From positions 1 to 52,638 of the IMG/VR virus record IMGVR_UViG_3300044846_006394: a stretch of DNA of 52,638 nucleotides. One strand, 5' to 3'. Under the pieces are notes generated by a model. The model saw only the letters and a list, made by a program, of their open reading frames with translations. It was not told where the DNA came from and searched no databases. The position numbers and the translations under genes were made by a program. Source of the DNA: a virus. Positions 7,846 to 15,477 of this stretch are shown piece after piece (the first letter of the stretch is position 1; each line of letters begins with the position of its first letter).

Positions 7846-7856
7846 CATATGTCAGC
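7841..7856. promoter_or_regulatory. Palindromic operator candidate upstream of late motif copy 2
   Basis: GCTGACATATGTCAGC is a perfect 16-bp palindrome with the TGACA-N2-TGTCA half-site arrangement also present at 28620, 30821 and 45794. It ends five bases before the late promoter-like core at 7861. It could allow the repressor of the early region to control late genes as well. It also overlaps the stop of the upstream gene. Confidence 0.5.
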
Positions 7857-7860
7857 GTTC

Positions 7861-7880
7861 GCCCACATTGAAAAATCCGA
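7861..7880 (+). promoter_or_regulatory. Late promoter-like motif, copy 2
   Basis: The 20-bp core GCCCACATTGAAAAATC plus CGA is identical to copy 3 and differs from copy 1 by one base. It lies about 80 bases before the ATG at 7942. A nearby palindrome may be an operator acting on it. Confidence 0.6.
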
Positions 7881-7941
7881 CAGACGTTCAAGACTGCCCT
7901 CCGACCATCGGGCCAAGTTGGCCCATCACAGGAGGTCACGA

Positions 7942-8166
7942 ATGCGTCGTCGTCGTCGTCGGTACGGAATGAGCGGACTCGGCGCTCGCGTAGGCGAGTG
8001 CGAGATCCATGTCTTCTCTTCGGGCAAGCGCCGCAAGGTCTGCGCGAAGCCCAAGCGCAAGGTGAGCGCCGCGCAGAAGCGCGTGCTGGTCGCCCGCCTC
8101 AAGGCGTCGGCCTGCAAGAAGACCGGCTCGCTCCCGAAGGGCCTCAAGGCCTGGTGCAAGTCGTAG
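7942..8166 (+). CDS. Arg-rich mini-protein with MSGLG motif
   Basis: The 74-residue protein begins MRRRRRRYGMSGLGARVG and remains strongly basic, with four cysteines, at about residues 20, 33, 57 and 72. The ATG at 7942 follows GGAGG at ideal spacing; the longer frame starting at 7849 would run through the promoter motif. The hexa-arginine leader separated from the body by M-S-G-L-G is the clearest example of the shared N-terminal signature. A virion DNA-condensing protein is plausible, comparable in concept to adenovirus core peptides. Confidence 0.65.
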   Translation: MRRRRRRYGMSGLGARVGECEIHVFSSGKRRKVCAKPKRKVSAAQKRVLVARLKASACKKTGSLPKGLKAWCKS

Positions 8167-8208
8167 TTCCCGTGTGGGCTGGTCAGCCGCCTTTCGCGGA
8201 AACCGTCT

Positions 8209-8228
8209 GCCCACATTGAAAAATCCGA
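8209..8228 (+). promoter_or_regulatory. Late promoter-like motif, copy 3
   Basis: Same 20-bp core as copies 1 and 2, about 45 bases before the ATG at 8272. The bases preceding it (GTCT rather than GTTC) differ, so the conserved unit starts at the G of GCCCACATTG. Confidence 0.6.
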
Positions 8229-8247
8229 GGACTCTTTCAGAGTCCTC
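8227..8247 (+). promoter_or_regulatory. Leader hairpin downstream of late motif copy 3
   Basis: GAGGACTC and GAGTCCTC form a perfect 8-bp stem around TTTCA. No T-run follows, so it is not a typical terminator. It would lie at or near the 5' end of the transcript and may stabilise the mRNA for the gene at 8272. Confidence 0.45.
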
Positions 8248-8271
8248 ACAACGCACGAAAGGAGAAGTCAC

Positions 8272-8832
8272 ATGGCTCGTCACTACAAGCGCGGCCTCGC
8301 AGGACTGAAGGAAGACGCGATGGACGTCGGCGTCATCGGCGCCAGCGCCCTCGCGGGTCTCGCGGCGGCGAAGTTCGTCACGGACAAGACCGTCGAGATG
8401 GCCGGGGAAACCCTCGGCGCCTCGGCCAAGTGGGTCGCCCCGCTGATTCCCGTCGCCGTGGGCGTCGGCTTTCAGATGCTGGGCAACAAGCAGAGCGGTC
8501 GCGCTGCGGAGGCGCTGAAGGGCGCCGCTGCCGGTATGGTCGCCTACGGCATCGGCAAGCTCGTCGTCGCTGCTCTGCCGGAAGGCAACGCCGTCGCCGC
8601 TGCCCTGCCCCTCGCGGGCGTGGACGTCTACGACTCCGCGATGGCGGGTCTCGGGGCCTACGGCGCTGGGATGCGGTCGATGAACATCAACCGCTACATG
8701 AGGCTCGGCGGCGCTCCCGTGCAGGTGCAGCGCCTCGCCGGTGCGCCGGTGCAGGTCCAGCGTCTGAACGGTTCGCCCACGCAGGTGCAGATGCTCGCGG
8801 GCGCTCCGCTCGCGGCCACGCTGACCGCGTAA
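8272..8832 (+). CDS. Multi-helix virion membrane protein with decapeptide repeats
   Basis: This 186-residue protein opens MARHYKRGLAGL and has hydrophobic helices at about residues 21-36, 54-70, 80-101 and 105-118. M-A-G-L-G lies at 124-128. The C terminus (144-183) holds four tandem ten-residue repeats of the form RLxGAPxQVQ, the last degenerate. It is likely a major protein of an internal membrane or of a membrane-spanning vertex; the Gln/Val repeats may form a beta-structured extension. It has its own promoter-like motif and a GGAG ribosome site. Confidence 0.65.
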   Translation: MARHYKRGLAGLKEDAMDVGVIGASALAGLAAAKFVTDKTVEMAGETLGASAKWVAPLIPVAVGVGFQMLGNKQSGRAAEALKGAAAGMVAYGIGKLVVAALPEGNAVAAALPLAGVDVYDSAMAGLGAYGAGMRSMNINRYMRLGGAPVQVQRLAGAPVQVQRLNGSPTQVQMLAGAPLAATLTA

Positions 8833-8901
8833 CAAGTCACGCAGTACGTCCGACAACCCCCTGTGGCCGCATAGATGCGGTCCAAGTAAGGAGAGAACCA
8901 A

Positions 8902-9594
8902 ATGGCAGTTCTTCGCGCTACCGATGAGACCGGCGTCTACGAGATCGAGGGCCTCGGCACCCGCATTCGTTTGCTCGAATGGAGGGCGGGAAGCTTTTAC
9001 GATACGATCCAGTTCGCCAGCAATGGTGTGACCGCGCAGCAGCAGGGTCAGCAGCTTCTGTTCCAGAACCTCCAGAACAAGGCTCGCCAGTTCACGAACC
9101 TGGACAACAATGCGGGTCGTATCCCGGCTCTGAACGAGCTGATCACGAACCGCGTCGGCGCCCACATCCTCCAGGCTTTCGGCGACACGGTCATCAGCGA
9201 CAGCGACATCATCAAGCTCGCGCACTCGGCGTACCTGCGGTTCGCCGTCAACCAGTCCAGGTTGGTCGCTGACGCCCCGCTCTACACCTTCCAAAGCGGC
9301 TTCGGCGTGACGGGTTCCACGACCCGCAACAACACCGGCATCGCGACGGTCGGCGTGGCCTCGGCGGCTGCGGCCCCGCAGTTGCTCGTCGCCCAGCCCA
9401 TCGGGCCGAACGACAGCATCTCGGGCAGCGATTCGTACATCGCGCTGTTCGCGAACAACTGGGCCTCGACGACCGTGCAGGGCGCCACGCCGTCCGCGAC
9501 CGTCCCGGCGGCGAACGTCCTCCCGACGTTCGACACCTCGATGTTCGTCACGATCTTCCTCGACGGTCTGATCAAGAAGCCCGCCACGGCGTAG
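8902..9594 (+). CDS. Capsid-type structural protein candidate
   Basis: A 230-residue protein with beta-rich, Ala/Thr/Ser-rich composition, no cysteines and no membrane helix. E-G-L-G lies at residues 16-19. The middle contains Gln/Asn-rich helices around residues 45-75. It is preceded by AAGGAGAG and followed by an intrinsic terminator, so it is transcribed as a separate strong unit. It directly precedes the paralogous capsid-like pair, suggesting a related shell, penton or spike-base role. No sequence family was recognised. Confidence 0.6.
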   Translation: MAVLRATDETGVYEIEGLGTRIRLLEWRAGSFYDTIQFASNGVTAQQQGQQLLFQNLQNKARQFTNLDNNAGRIPALNELITNRVGAHILQAFGDTVISDSDIIKLAHSAYLRFAVNQSRLVADAPLYTFQSGFGVTGSTTRNNTGIATVGVASAAAAPQLLVAQPIGPNDSISGSDSYIALFANNWASTTVQGATPSATVPAANVLPTFDTSMFVTIFLDGLIKKPATA

Positions 9595-9625
9595 TTTTCA
9601 GCCGCTTCCTGCGGTTGGCAGAGTG

Positions 9626-9660
9626 GAGCGGCCCTCGCGTAGTATGCGGGGGCCGCTCTT
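9626..9660 (+). terminator. Intrinsic terminator between capsid-type genes
   Basis: GAGCGGCCC at 9626-9634 pairs with GGGCCGCTC at 9650-9658, and the loop contains a small inner CGC/GCG stem. TTCTGCTTC follows. The T-tract is short, so termination may be partial and allow some read-through into the capsid pair. Confidence 0.6.
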
Positions 9661-9678
9661 CTGCTTCACGGAGACCCC

Positions 9679-10260
9679 ATGCCGATGATCGCCCCGCCCG
9701 CGCCCGACTGCTACATCGAGACCTTGCGCTCACGCATCGTTGAAGGGCGCACGCTGTCGCCTGACCAGTACCGTCCCGTCGTGCTGCCGTTGCAGGTGAC
9801 GCTGGGCGCGAGCCGCCTCATCGGGTCGGCCTCGTTCACCATCCCGTCGAACCAGCGGTTCCTCGTCTTCCAGTTCATGCCGCACATCGTGCCGGTGAGC
9901 GTCAGCGCCGCTGCGGACGCGGTCAGCGGTGTCTTCAACGTCGGCGTCCCTGCTGCGGGCGACATCGTCGCGGGCGGCACCATCGAGGACCGGCTGCTGA
10001 CGAAGGCGATGAACTGCCGCATCAACATGGCGTTCGTCAGCTACACCTACCAACTGTTCCCGCAGTTGAACTTCTCGCTCTCGGACCTGTCGAGCGTTGC
10101 GGGTGAGTCGCCCTCGCTGATGGATATGCCCGCCATCCTGCCGCAGGGGACGAACATCGACCTCCAGGTCTCGTTGCAGGATTCGTCTGCCGCTGCTGTC
10201 GGTGCCGACACCGAGTACGGCATCCTGCTCGTCGGTGCCTACATCAACGTCGGGAACTAG
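9679..10260 (+). CDS. Capsid protein candidate A (single beta-barrel pair)
   Basis: A 193-residue, beta-rich protein without cysteine clusters or membrane helices. It aligns over its length with the next gene: RSRIVEGRTLSPDQY against RSELTEGLQLSYYDI, TKAMNCRINMAF against TKALNTKVTLVN, and DTEYGILLVGAYI against QTEYGLTLLGAFV. Two consecutive paralogous proteins of about 200 residues are the hallmark of the small vertical single-jelly-roll capsids of membrane-containing viruses such as P23-77 and SH1. The fold is inferred, not shown. ATG follows CACGGAGACCCC. Confidence 0.6.
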   Translation: MPMIAPPAPDCYIETLRSRIVEGRTLSPDQYRPVVLPLQVTLGASRLIGSASFTIPSNQRFLVFQFMPHIVPVSVSAAADAVSGVFNVGVPAAGDIVAGGTIEDRLLTKAMNCRINMAFVSYTYQLFPQLNFSLSDLSSVAGESPSLMDMPAILPQGTNIDLQVSLQDSSAAAVGADTEYGILLVGAYINVGN

Positions 10261-10269
10261 GAGAGAACC

Positions 10270-10905
10270 GTGGCGATTCTGACCCCTGCACCTCGCAACT
10301 TTCAGCAGCGCATCCGCTCGGAACTCACCGAGGGGCTGCAACTGTCCTACTACGACATCATCCCCGTCGTGCTGACGCTGCGGACGACGCTGACACCGAC
10401 CAGCGGCGCTCTGCCCGCCGTGCGCCCGAACTTTCAGTCGGTCACGGGGACCGATGTCTACCGAGTCCCCGGCGACTACGCGCTCCTCGTTGGCGAGATT
10501 CGCGCCCACATCGCGATGAACCAACTGGGCAGCGAAGACACGGTCGGCGCCACGGGCCTCAACGCGCTCGTCGGCACGCGCAACCGGCTCTACACGAAGG
10601 CGCTGAACACCAAGGTGACGCTGGTCAACGCTGACCGCAACGACCTCACCTTCGTCGAGACCGCCATTCAGAACTCGTCGGCGCAGGGTGGCATTTTCTC
10701 GCCGCTGTCGCTTGCGACTCTGCTTCCGGGCTGCGGCGGCTCGCCCATCAAGCTGATCAACAAGGGCTACATCATGCCCTTCATCGTTCCCGGCAATGAG
10801 CGCCTCAAGCTCGGTGTCACTTGCGCTGACGGCAACGCCGCTGTCGGGCAGACCGAGTACGGCCTCACGCTGCTCGGTGCGTTCGTTCGCTCGCGGGCCG
10901 GGTAG
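10270..10905 (+). CDS. Capsid protein candidate B (paralogue of A)
   Basis: A 211-residue paralogue of the upstream gene. The first 26 aligned residues share about half their identities, including P-V-V-L-x-L-x-x-T-L, and the last strand pair (TEYG-x5-GAF/Y) is conserved. It has an extra loop after the first strand (about residues 38-60). The GTG start follows GGAGAGAACC, the same ribosome-site style as its neighbours, and only nine bases separate the two genes, so equimolar expression is likely. Heteromeric capsomers built from A and B are the natural model. Confidence 0.6.
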   Translation: MAILTPAPRNFQQRIRSELTEGLQLSYYDIIPVVLTLRTTLTPTSGALPAVRPNFQSVTGTDVYRVPGDYALLVGEIRAHIAMNQLGSEDTVGATGLNALVGTRNRLYTKALNTKVTLVNADRNDLTFVETAIQNSSAQGGIFSPLSLATLLPGCGGSPIKLINKGYIMPFIVPGNERLKLGVTCADGNAAVGQTEYGLTLLGAFVRSRAG

Positions 10906-10923
10906 CAGACAAGGGGAACTCGC

Positions 10924-11517
10924 ATGACCTTCGACACGCAGTCGAGCAACACGACCATCCTGCCTCCGCGCCGTCCGACGACGCTGCCCTCGGGGACTCC
11001 TTCCGAGGTGCATCGCGTGGCGAACAGGCAGGGCGGCACCGTCGAGGAGCAGGTGCAGTCGGCCATCGCTCAGAGCGGTGGCTCGGTGATCCCGCTGAAC
11101 AACTTCACGCAGGGCGTGATGCCCATCTCGCGGCTTGATACCGGCTCGCAGACCGGCACCATCGCGGTCGTGGACGACGCCGCCGGTGCCGAGGTGAACG
11201 CAGGTGGTCGAGTCATTCCGTTCAGCGACATGGCTCGACGCCGCCTCATGGGTGCGCCGGTCACGCCGATGAACGCGGCGCTCGCCGCCGGTCCCGAAGA
11301 CTCGATGCCCTTCGTCGATGACGGCTCGATGGGCGCTGCCGAGGCGCCGAAGTCGAACCCGTGGCCTTGGGTCATCGCAGGCGGCGCCATCCTGGCCGTG
11401 CTGTGGAAGTACTCGCAAGACAGCGCCCTCCAAGGCGCCCCGCTCGTTGCGGACCTCGATGACGAGGGCAGCGAGGGTGAATCCGATGCAGATGGGCCGG
11501 AAGGCTCCGAGGAGTAG
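10924..11517 (+). CDS. Single-pass membrane virion protein, acidic tail
   Basis: The 197-residue protein has a polar beta-prone N-terminal region, an RRRLMGAP segment near residue 105, one membrane helix at about 147-162 and a very acidic C terminus rich in Glu/Asp/Ser. This topology suits a protein that links capsid to membrane: basic or neutral on one side, acidic on the other. GGGGAACTCGC precedes the ATG. No family recognised. Confidence 0.6.
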   Translation: MTFDTQSSNTTILPPRRPTTLPSGTPSEVHRVANRQGGTVEEQVQSAIAQSGGSVIPLNNFTQGVMPISRLDTGSQTGTIAVVDDAAGAEVNAGGRVIPFSDMARRRLMGAPVTPMNAALAAGPEDSMPFVDDGSMGAAEAPKSNPWPWVIAGGAILAVLWKYSQDSALQGAPLVADLDDEGSEGESDADGPEGSEE

Positions 11518-11520
11518 GCA

Positions 11521-12669
11521 ATGGCTCGCTACATGAACGGCTCGATTCGCCCCTCGCAGTCCGAGAGCGTGTCCGACAGGCTGCGCGGTGTCCGCAGCGG
11601 CTACCTGCTCGACGGCGGCACGCCGGTGACCGGGAACTACGTTGACGCCGTCAGCGACCAGCTTCGCGCTGGATTCGGCCCGCCGCCCACGCCGAGCGTC
11701 GGCTACGCGGCGACCGCCGAGTACGTCTACCCGTCGCAGAAGATGGTGACCGGCGCGGCGCTGGCCGGTGCGATGCTTCGCGGGGCGCTCGCGGGTCCGT
11801 CCTACTCGTCACCGGCGAACGCCTATCACGCAGGGCTGCGTGGCCTGCGGGGCCTCCACGGCGTCGGCGACAAGTTCACCATCACGGCGGGCATGAACGC
11901 CACGCAGGCCATCGCTGCGGCGAAGACGGCGTGCGGCACCGAGGTGTCTCTCGCGGACCTTCTCCGCATGACCGGCGCCTCCAGCGACCGCAACATCAAG
12001 GCAGGAACCTACACCTGCGATATCGGCGGCGCGGGCGCCGGTGCCGCCGGTGACACCGGCTCGCTGCCTGACGACATCGCTCAGGTGCTGCTCTCGCTCC
12101 AGCGCGAAGGCAAGATTGACGGCGACGATGTGACCGACTACGCCGACCGCATCATTCGCGGTGAGGCGGCGGCGCTCACGGCCTACGACAAGGCCACGAC
12201 GCAGCAGAAGAACGCCTACAAGTCCTGCGTCCGCGAGGAAGCCTCGAAGGCTGCATTCCTGCCGACCAACTTCGCGAACTGCCGTGACCTTGTCGGCCTC
12301 GCCGCCGAGCCGGGTATTCTTGATTGGCTCGCGGAAGCCGCTGCTGCTGCGGGCGCGGTGACCGCCGAGGGCGCGAAGCTTGCCATCGACGCGGGCATTC
12401 AGAAGCTGCAATCGGCAGGCAAGCCGGTGCCGACCGCCTGCTCTCCGAGCAAGTACAACGCCGGATGTGCCGGTGCCGTCCTCGCCGCTGTGAGCGCACT
12501 CGACAGGGAGACCGGCGGGAACAGCAATGACCGGCTTCCCGGCTACACGCCGCCGGGGAGCGAGTCGGACAACACCGGCCTGTTCATCGGTCTCGGCGTT
12601 GCGGCCATCGCGGTCATCGGCATTCTCGCGGTCGTCATGTCGAAGAAGCAGTCCGCGTCGGCGGCGTAG
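11521..12669 (+). CDS. Large virion protein with C-terminal anchor
   Basis: This 382-residue protein carries the repeated Gly/Leu motif GLRGLRGLHGVG at about residues 105-116, a soluble Cys-containing helical domain (about 120-340; six cysteines) and a C-terminal membrane helix at about 353-372 followed by a short basic/Ser tail. The segment before the GLHGVG motif is Gly/Tyr-rich. Topology suggests a domain facing one side of the virion membrane. No family was recognised. Confidence 0.58.
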   Translation: MARYMNGSIRPSQSESVSDRLRGVRSGYLLDGGTPVTGNYVDAVSDQLRAGFGPPPTPSVGYAATAEYVYPSQKMVTGAALAGAMLRGALAGPSYSSPANAYHAGLRGLRGLHGVGDKFTITAGMNATQAIAAAKTACGTEVSLADLLRMTGASSDRNIKAGTYTCDIGGAGAGAAGDTGSLPDDIAQVLLSLQREGKIDGDDVTDYADRIIRGEAAALTAYDKATTQQKNAYKSCVREEASKAAFLPTNFANCRDLVGLAAEPGILDWLAEAAAAAGAVTAEGAKLAIDAGIQKLQSAGKPVPTACSPSKYNAGCAGAVLAAVSALDRETGGNSNDRLPGYTPPGSESDNTGLFIGLGVAAIAVIGILAVVMSKKQSASAA

Positions 12670-12684
12670 TCCTCGGAGTCACCC

Positions 12685-13740
12685 GTGCAGATTCTCCCGC
12701 CTCGTCGCAGCGTCTACGGCCTCCACGCCCCCCGCGTTGCGACGGTGGGCCGTCTCGGGGCGCTGGGGGCGGTGGGCGACATTTCTTGGACGCAGGATCC
12801 ATCGACCGGCGTCTACACGGTGACCGATCCGGCGACGAGCTACTCGGTGACGGTGACCGCTGGCGCAATGGATGCGGGCCTCGCGACGGGCGACACACCG
12901 AGTGCCATCACCTCGGACGGCGGACTCCTGTGGTCGGACCCCTCGGCGTTCGCTGCGTACTACGGCGCCGCAACGGGTCTCGACATCACGAATCCATACT
13001 CCATCCCCGGCTACATTCCGGGGTGGGCGACCGGCGCTCCTGGCGCGGGCGGCACGCAAATGCTGCCTCCCGGTGTTACGCCCGCCGATGACATCGCGTT
13101 CGATGCGGGCAGCGGCGGCGATGTCGGTGACGCTGGCTCGACCGAGGCGCGAGTGGCGCAGGTCATCGCAAACCTCGAAAAGCGCGTCAGCGAGGCCGAA
13201 AAGGCGCGGATTCGCGCCGAGGCCGACAAGGCGAAAGCGGACGAGTCCTTCGGGAAGACGCTGCTGAAGTATCTCGCGGGCGCCCTCACCGGCGGCGGTC
13301 TCCTGTGGGGTGCGAAGCTGCTGCTCGCGTACATACTCGCTGACAAGATCAAGTCGGGCGAGGCGCTCCCGCAGCAATGCGCGAACTTCATCGACTCGAT
13401 GTCCACTGATGCCGCGTTATCCTGCGCGACTTGTCTGCTGACGCGGCTATGCCCTCCGCAGGGCAGCGCCGGTAGCGTTTCGTCTGACTCCTGCTCGACG
13501 GCGGGTGTCGCGAAGGCGACGGCAGACATCAACGCGGCGAAGACGGCGGCGCAGGTCAACACGGTTGTCGCAGCGGTGGAGGCGAGTTGCGGTAAGGACA
13601 GCGCCGCCGCAGACCTCATTCGCAAGACCGGCGCCGCGAAGCGGACAAAACTCACGGTCGGCACCGTCGCGCTGTGGGGTGGTCTCGGTCTCGGAGTCGC
13701 GCTCATTTTCTTCGCGGTGGCCCGCAACCGCCGTCAGTAG
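12685..13740 (+). CDS. Membrane virion protein, MQILPPRRS N terminus
   Basis: A 351-residue protein that starts MQILPPRRSVYGLHAPR from a GTG codon. It has a beta-prone domain (about 30-110), a charged coiled coil (about 150-195), a hydrophobic Gly-rich stretch around 205-230, a Cys-rich segment (six cysteines, about 234-273), and a final membrane helix at about 326-345 ending in ARNRRQ. Its N terminus resembles those of the next gene and of the gene at 20586 (MQII). Disulfides or metal binding in the Cys segment are possible. Confidence 0.58.
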   Translation: MQILPPRRSVYGLHAPRVATVGRLGALGAVGDISWTQDPSTGVYTVTDPATSYSVTVTAGAMDAGLATGDTPSAITSDGGLLWSDPSAFAAYYGAATGLDITNPYSIPGYIPGWATGAPGAGGTQMLPPGVTPADDIAFDAGSGGDVGDAGSTEARVAQVIANLEKRVSEAEKARIRAEADKAKADESFGKTLLKYLAGALTGGGLLWGAKLLLAYILADKIKSGEALPQQCANFIDSMSTDAALSCATCLLTRLCPPQGSAGSVSSDSCSTAGVAKATADINAAKTAAQVNTVVAAVEASCGKDSAAADLIRKTGAAKRTKLTVGTVALWGGLGLGVALIFFAVARNRRQ

Positions 13741-13746
13741 GTCGCC

Positions 13747-15474
13747 ATGCAGATCATCCCGTATCACGCCCGACTGCGTCAGCGGCTCGGCGGTCTTCCC
13801 GGCTTGTCTGCCGACCCCATCGAGTACCGCAAGCAGTACATCGAGGCGTACTCGACGAGGGTGCTGCCGTTCATCGGCGGAACGCGCCCGCCGCAGGGGC
13901 TGAATGACGCTGACCTGCCACGGGGCATCAAGTATCTCGACCCGTGGGCCATCGCGGAGTTCGCGCAGATGGGCCGCTACCGCACGCCGGTCGAGTTGGC
14001 TGCGTTGCTGGTCGAGCAGTCGGGCGACGACGAGAACAGGACGCGAAGCGACTCGCGCAAGTTCGCCGCTTGGGCGCTGATGCGCCTCGGAGCGTTTTAT
14101 CCGTTGTTGACGACGCGCCCCTACGTTCCGCCTGAGACTGCGGACGTTGGACGCGGGAGCGGCGGCAATCAACTTCGTCCCGCGCAGGAGCGCGAGGACA
14201 CGGGTCCGAAAGTGACCCCGCTGTACGATGCCAACGCGCCCATCCTCTACGGCGACGACATCTACGCACTCTACAAACAGTTCGTGTCGCTTCAGAAACA
14301 AACCCTGGCTGAGTGGGTGGACAACGTCCCGAACTGGGCGCCGTGGAACGAGTGGCCGAACAGGCCGGAAGCGCCTCTCGCGCTGGCGCTGTTGTGGGCA
14401 ACCCGCGTCATCGGAGAGCGGTACGGCATCGACGGTTCGCGCTTCCTCTTCGATGCGCGGACAGCGCAGGCAGACGGTGAGAAATATGCAGCGGCACTGA
14501 ATGCGGCGTTTGACGCCGAGCTACGCAAAGGGTGCGCTCAAGCGTCGAAATATGGGGGCTGGGGATTCGGTCTCGTCCTCGGGGCACTCGTCGGCGCCGC
14601 TGTGTTCATCGCTACAGGCGGCACTGCCGCTCCTGCGGTCATCGTCGGTCTAACGGCATTCGCGGCGAAGAGTGGGGCGGGCGCTATCGGCACCGGCGGC
14701 GGATTGTTCGCGGCTGACGCCATCGCAGACCTCTGCGGGAAAGACGCGAACGAGTACCGGCGGCGGTTCATTCAAACTGTGTGGGAGCGCCTGACGCCGG
14801 AAGGGCAGTTCGACTTCGTCAAGGTGGTCTATGCGGCCCGATTCAGCGTGGTGCTTCAGTCCGAAGACAAGAACTTCGACAAGATTGTCGGTGACTTGGT
14901 CGCGCAGATCAACGAGCGCAAGCTGAAGTCGGCGGGCGACGTTTTCGCGTTCGTCGTGCGGCCCGAGAACGACCCGAACCTGCAACGTGCGCTGGCGGCG
15001 GCTCGCGGCGCTGTCGTCGAGCAGACCCGCAAGACATTCGTGGACACGGTCGGATGCCCCGGCAATCCCGGCCTGCTTGAGTTGCTCGCGACCCGCTACT
15101 TCGACAACGGGTGGACCTCGCAGGCGCCGGTCAAGGCGCTTCTGACGGCCGTTTCACCACTGACAAAAAAGGTCGCGGCGGGCGACTACTGCGAGCCGCT
15201 CCGTAGCCAGGATCCGCAGATTGCGCCGCGTAAGACCGCGCCGTTCCCGAGCTACATCGAGTCTATCCTCGGGAAGCACGCACCGGCTTCCGCGCCTCCG
15301 GCTTCCGACGCGCCTCCGCAGTTACCACCGGCGCCGCCCGTTCCCGAACCCACGGCTGGCTCGACACTCCCACTCGCGCTCCTCGGCGCTGCCGGTGGAG
15401 CTGTCGTCGGCGGGCCTGCCGGTGCGGGCGTGGGTCTCATCCTCGGCCTCATCCTCGGCAGCAGGAAGGCGTGA
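13747..15474 (+). CDS. Largest plus-strand virion protein (575 aa), membrane-associated
   Basis: It opens MQIIPYHARLRQRLGGLPG, a basic segment followed by L-G-G-L. A soluble helical N-terminal half is followed by Gly/Ala-rich membrane segments at about 275-330, another helical domain (330-480), a Pro-rich linker (about 505-535) and a glycine-zipper membrane segment at the C terminus. At 575 residues it is the largest product of the block, far too short for a typical tape measure. It might be a genome-delivery or vertex protein. No family was recognised. Confidence 0.55.
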   Translation: MQIIPYHARLRQRLGGLPGLSADPIEYRKQYIEAYSTRVLPFIGGTRPPQGLNDADLPRGIKYLDPWAIAEFAQMGRYRTPVELAALLVEQSGDDENRTRSDSRKFAAWALMRLGAFYPLLTTRPYVPPETADVGRGSGGNQLRPAQEREDTGPKVTPLYDANAPILYGDDIYALYKQFVSLQKQTLAEWVDNVPNWAPWNEWPNRPEAPLALALLWATRVIGERYGIDGSRFLFDARTAQADGEKYAAALNAAFDAELRKGCAQASKYGGWGFGLVLGALVGAAVFIATGGTAAPAVIVGLTAFAAKSGAGAIGTGGGLFAADAIADLCGKDANEYRRRFIQTVWERLTPEGQFDFVKVVYAARFSVVLQSEDKNFDKIVGDLVAQINERKLKSAGDVFAFVVRPENDPNLQRALAAARGAVVEQTRKTFVDTVGCPGNPGLLELLATRYFDNGWTSQAPVKALLTAVSPLTKKVAAGDYCEPLRSQDPQIAPRKTAPFPSYIESILGKHAPASAPPASDAPPQLPPAPPVPEPTAGSTLPLALLGAAGGAVVGGPAGAGVGLILGLILGSRKA

Positions 15475-15477
15475 CGC

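Noticed and set aside
13747-15474. Tape-measure protein
   Set aside because: Too short, with interior membrane segments and a glycine-zipper C terminus, and no tail genes around it.
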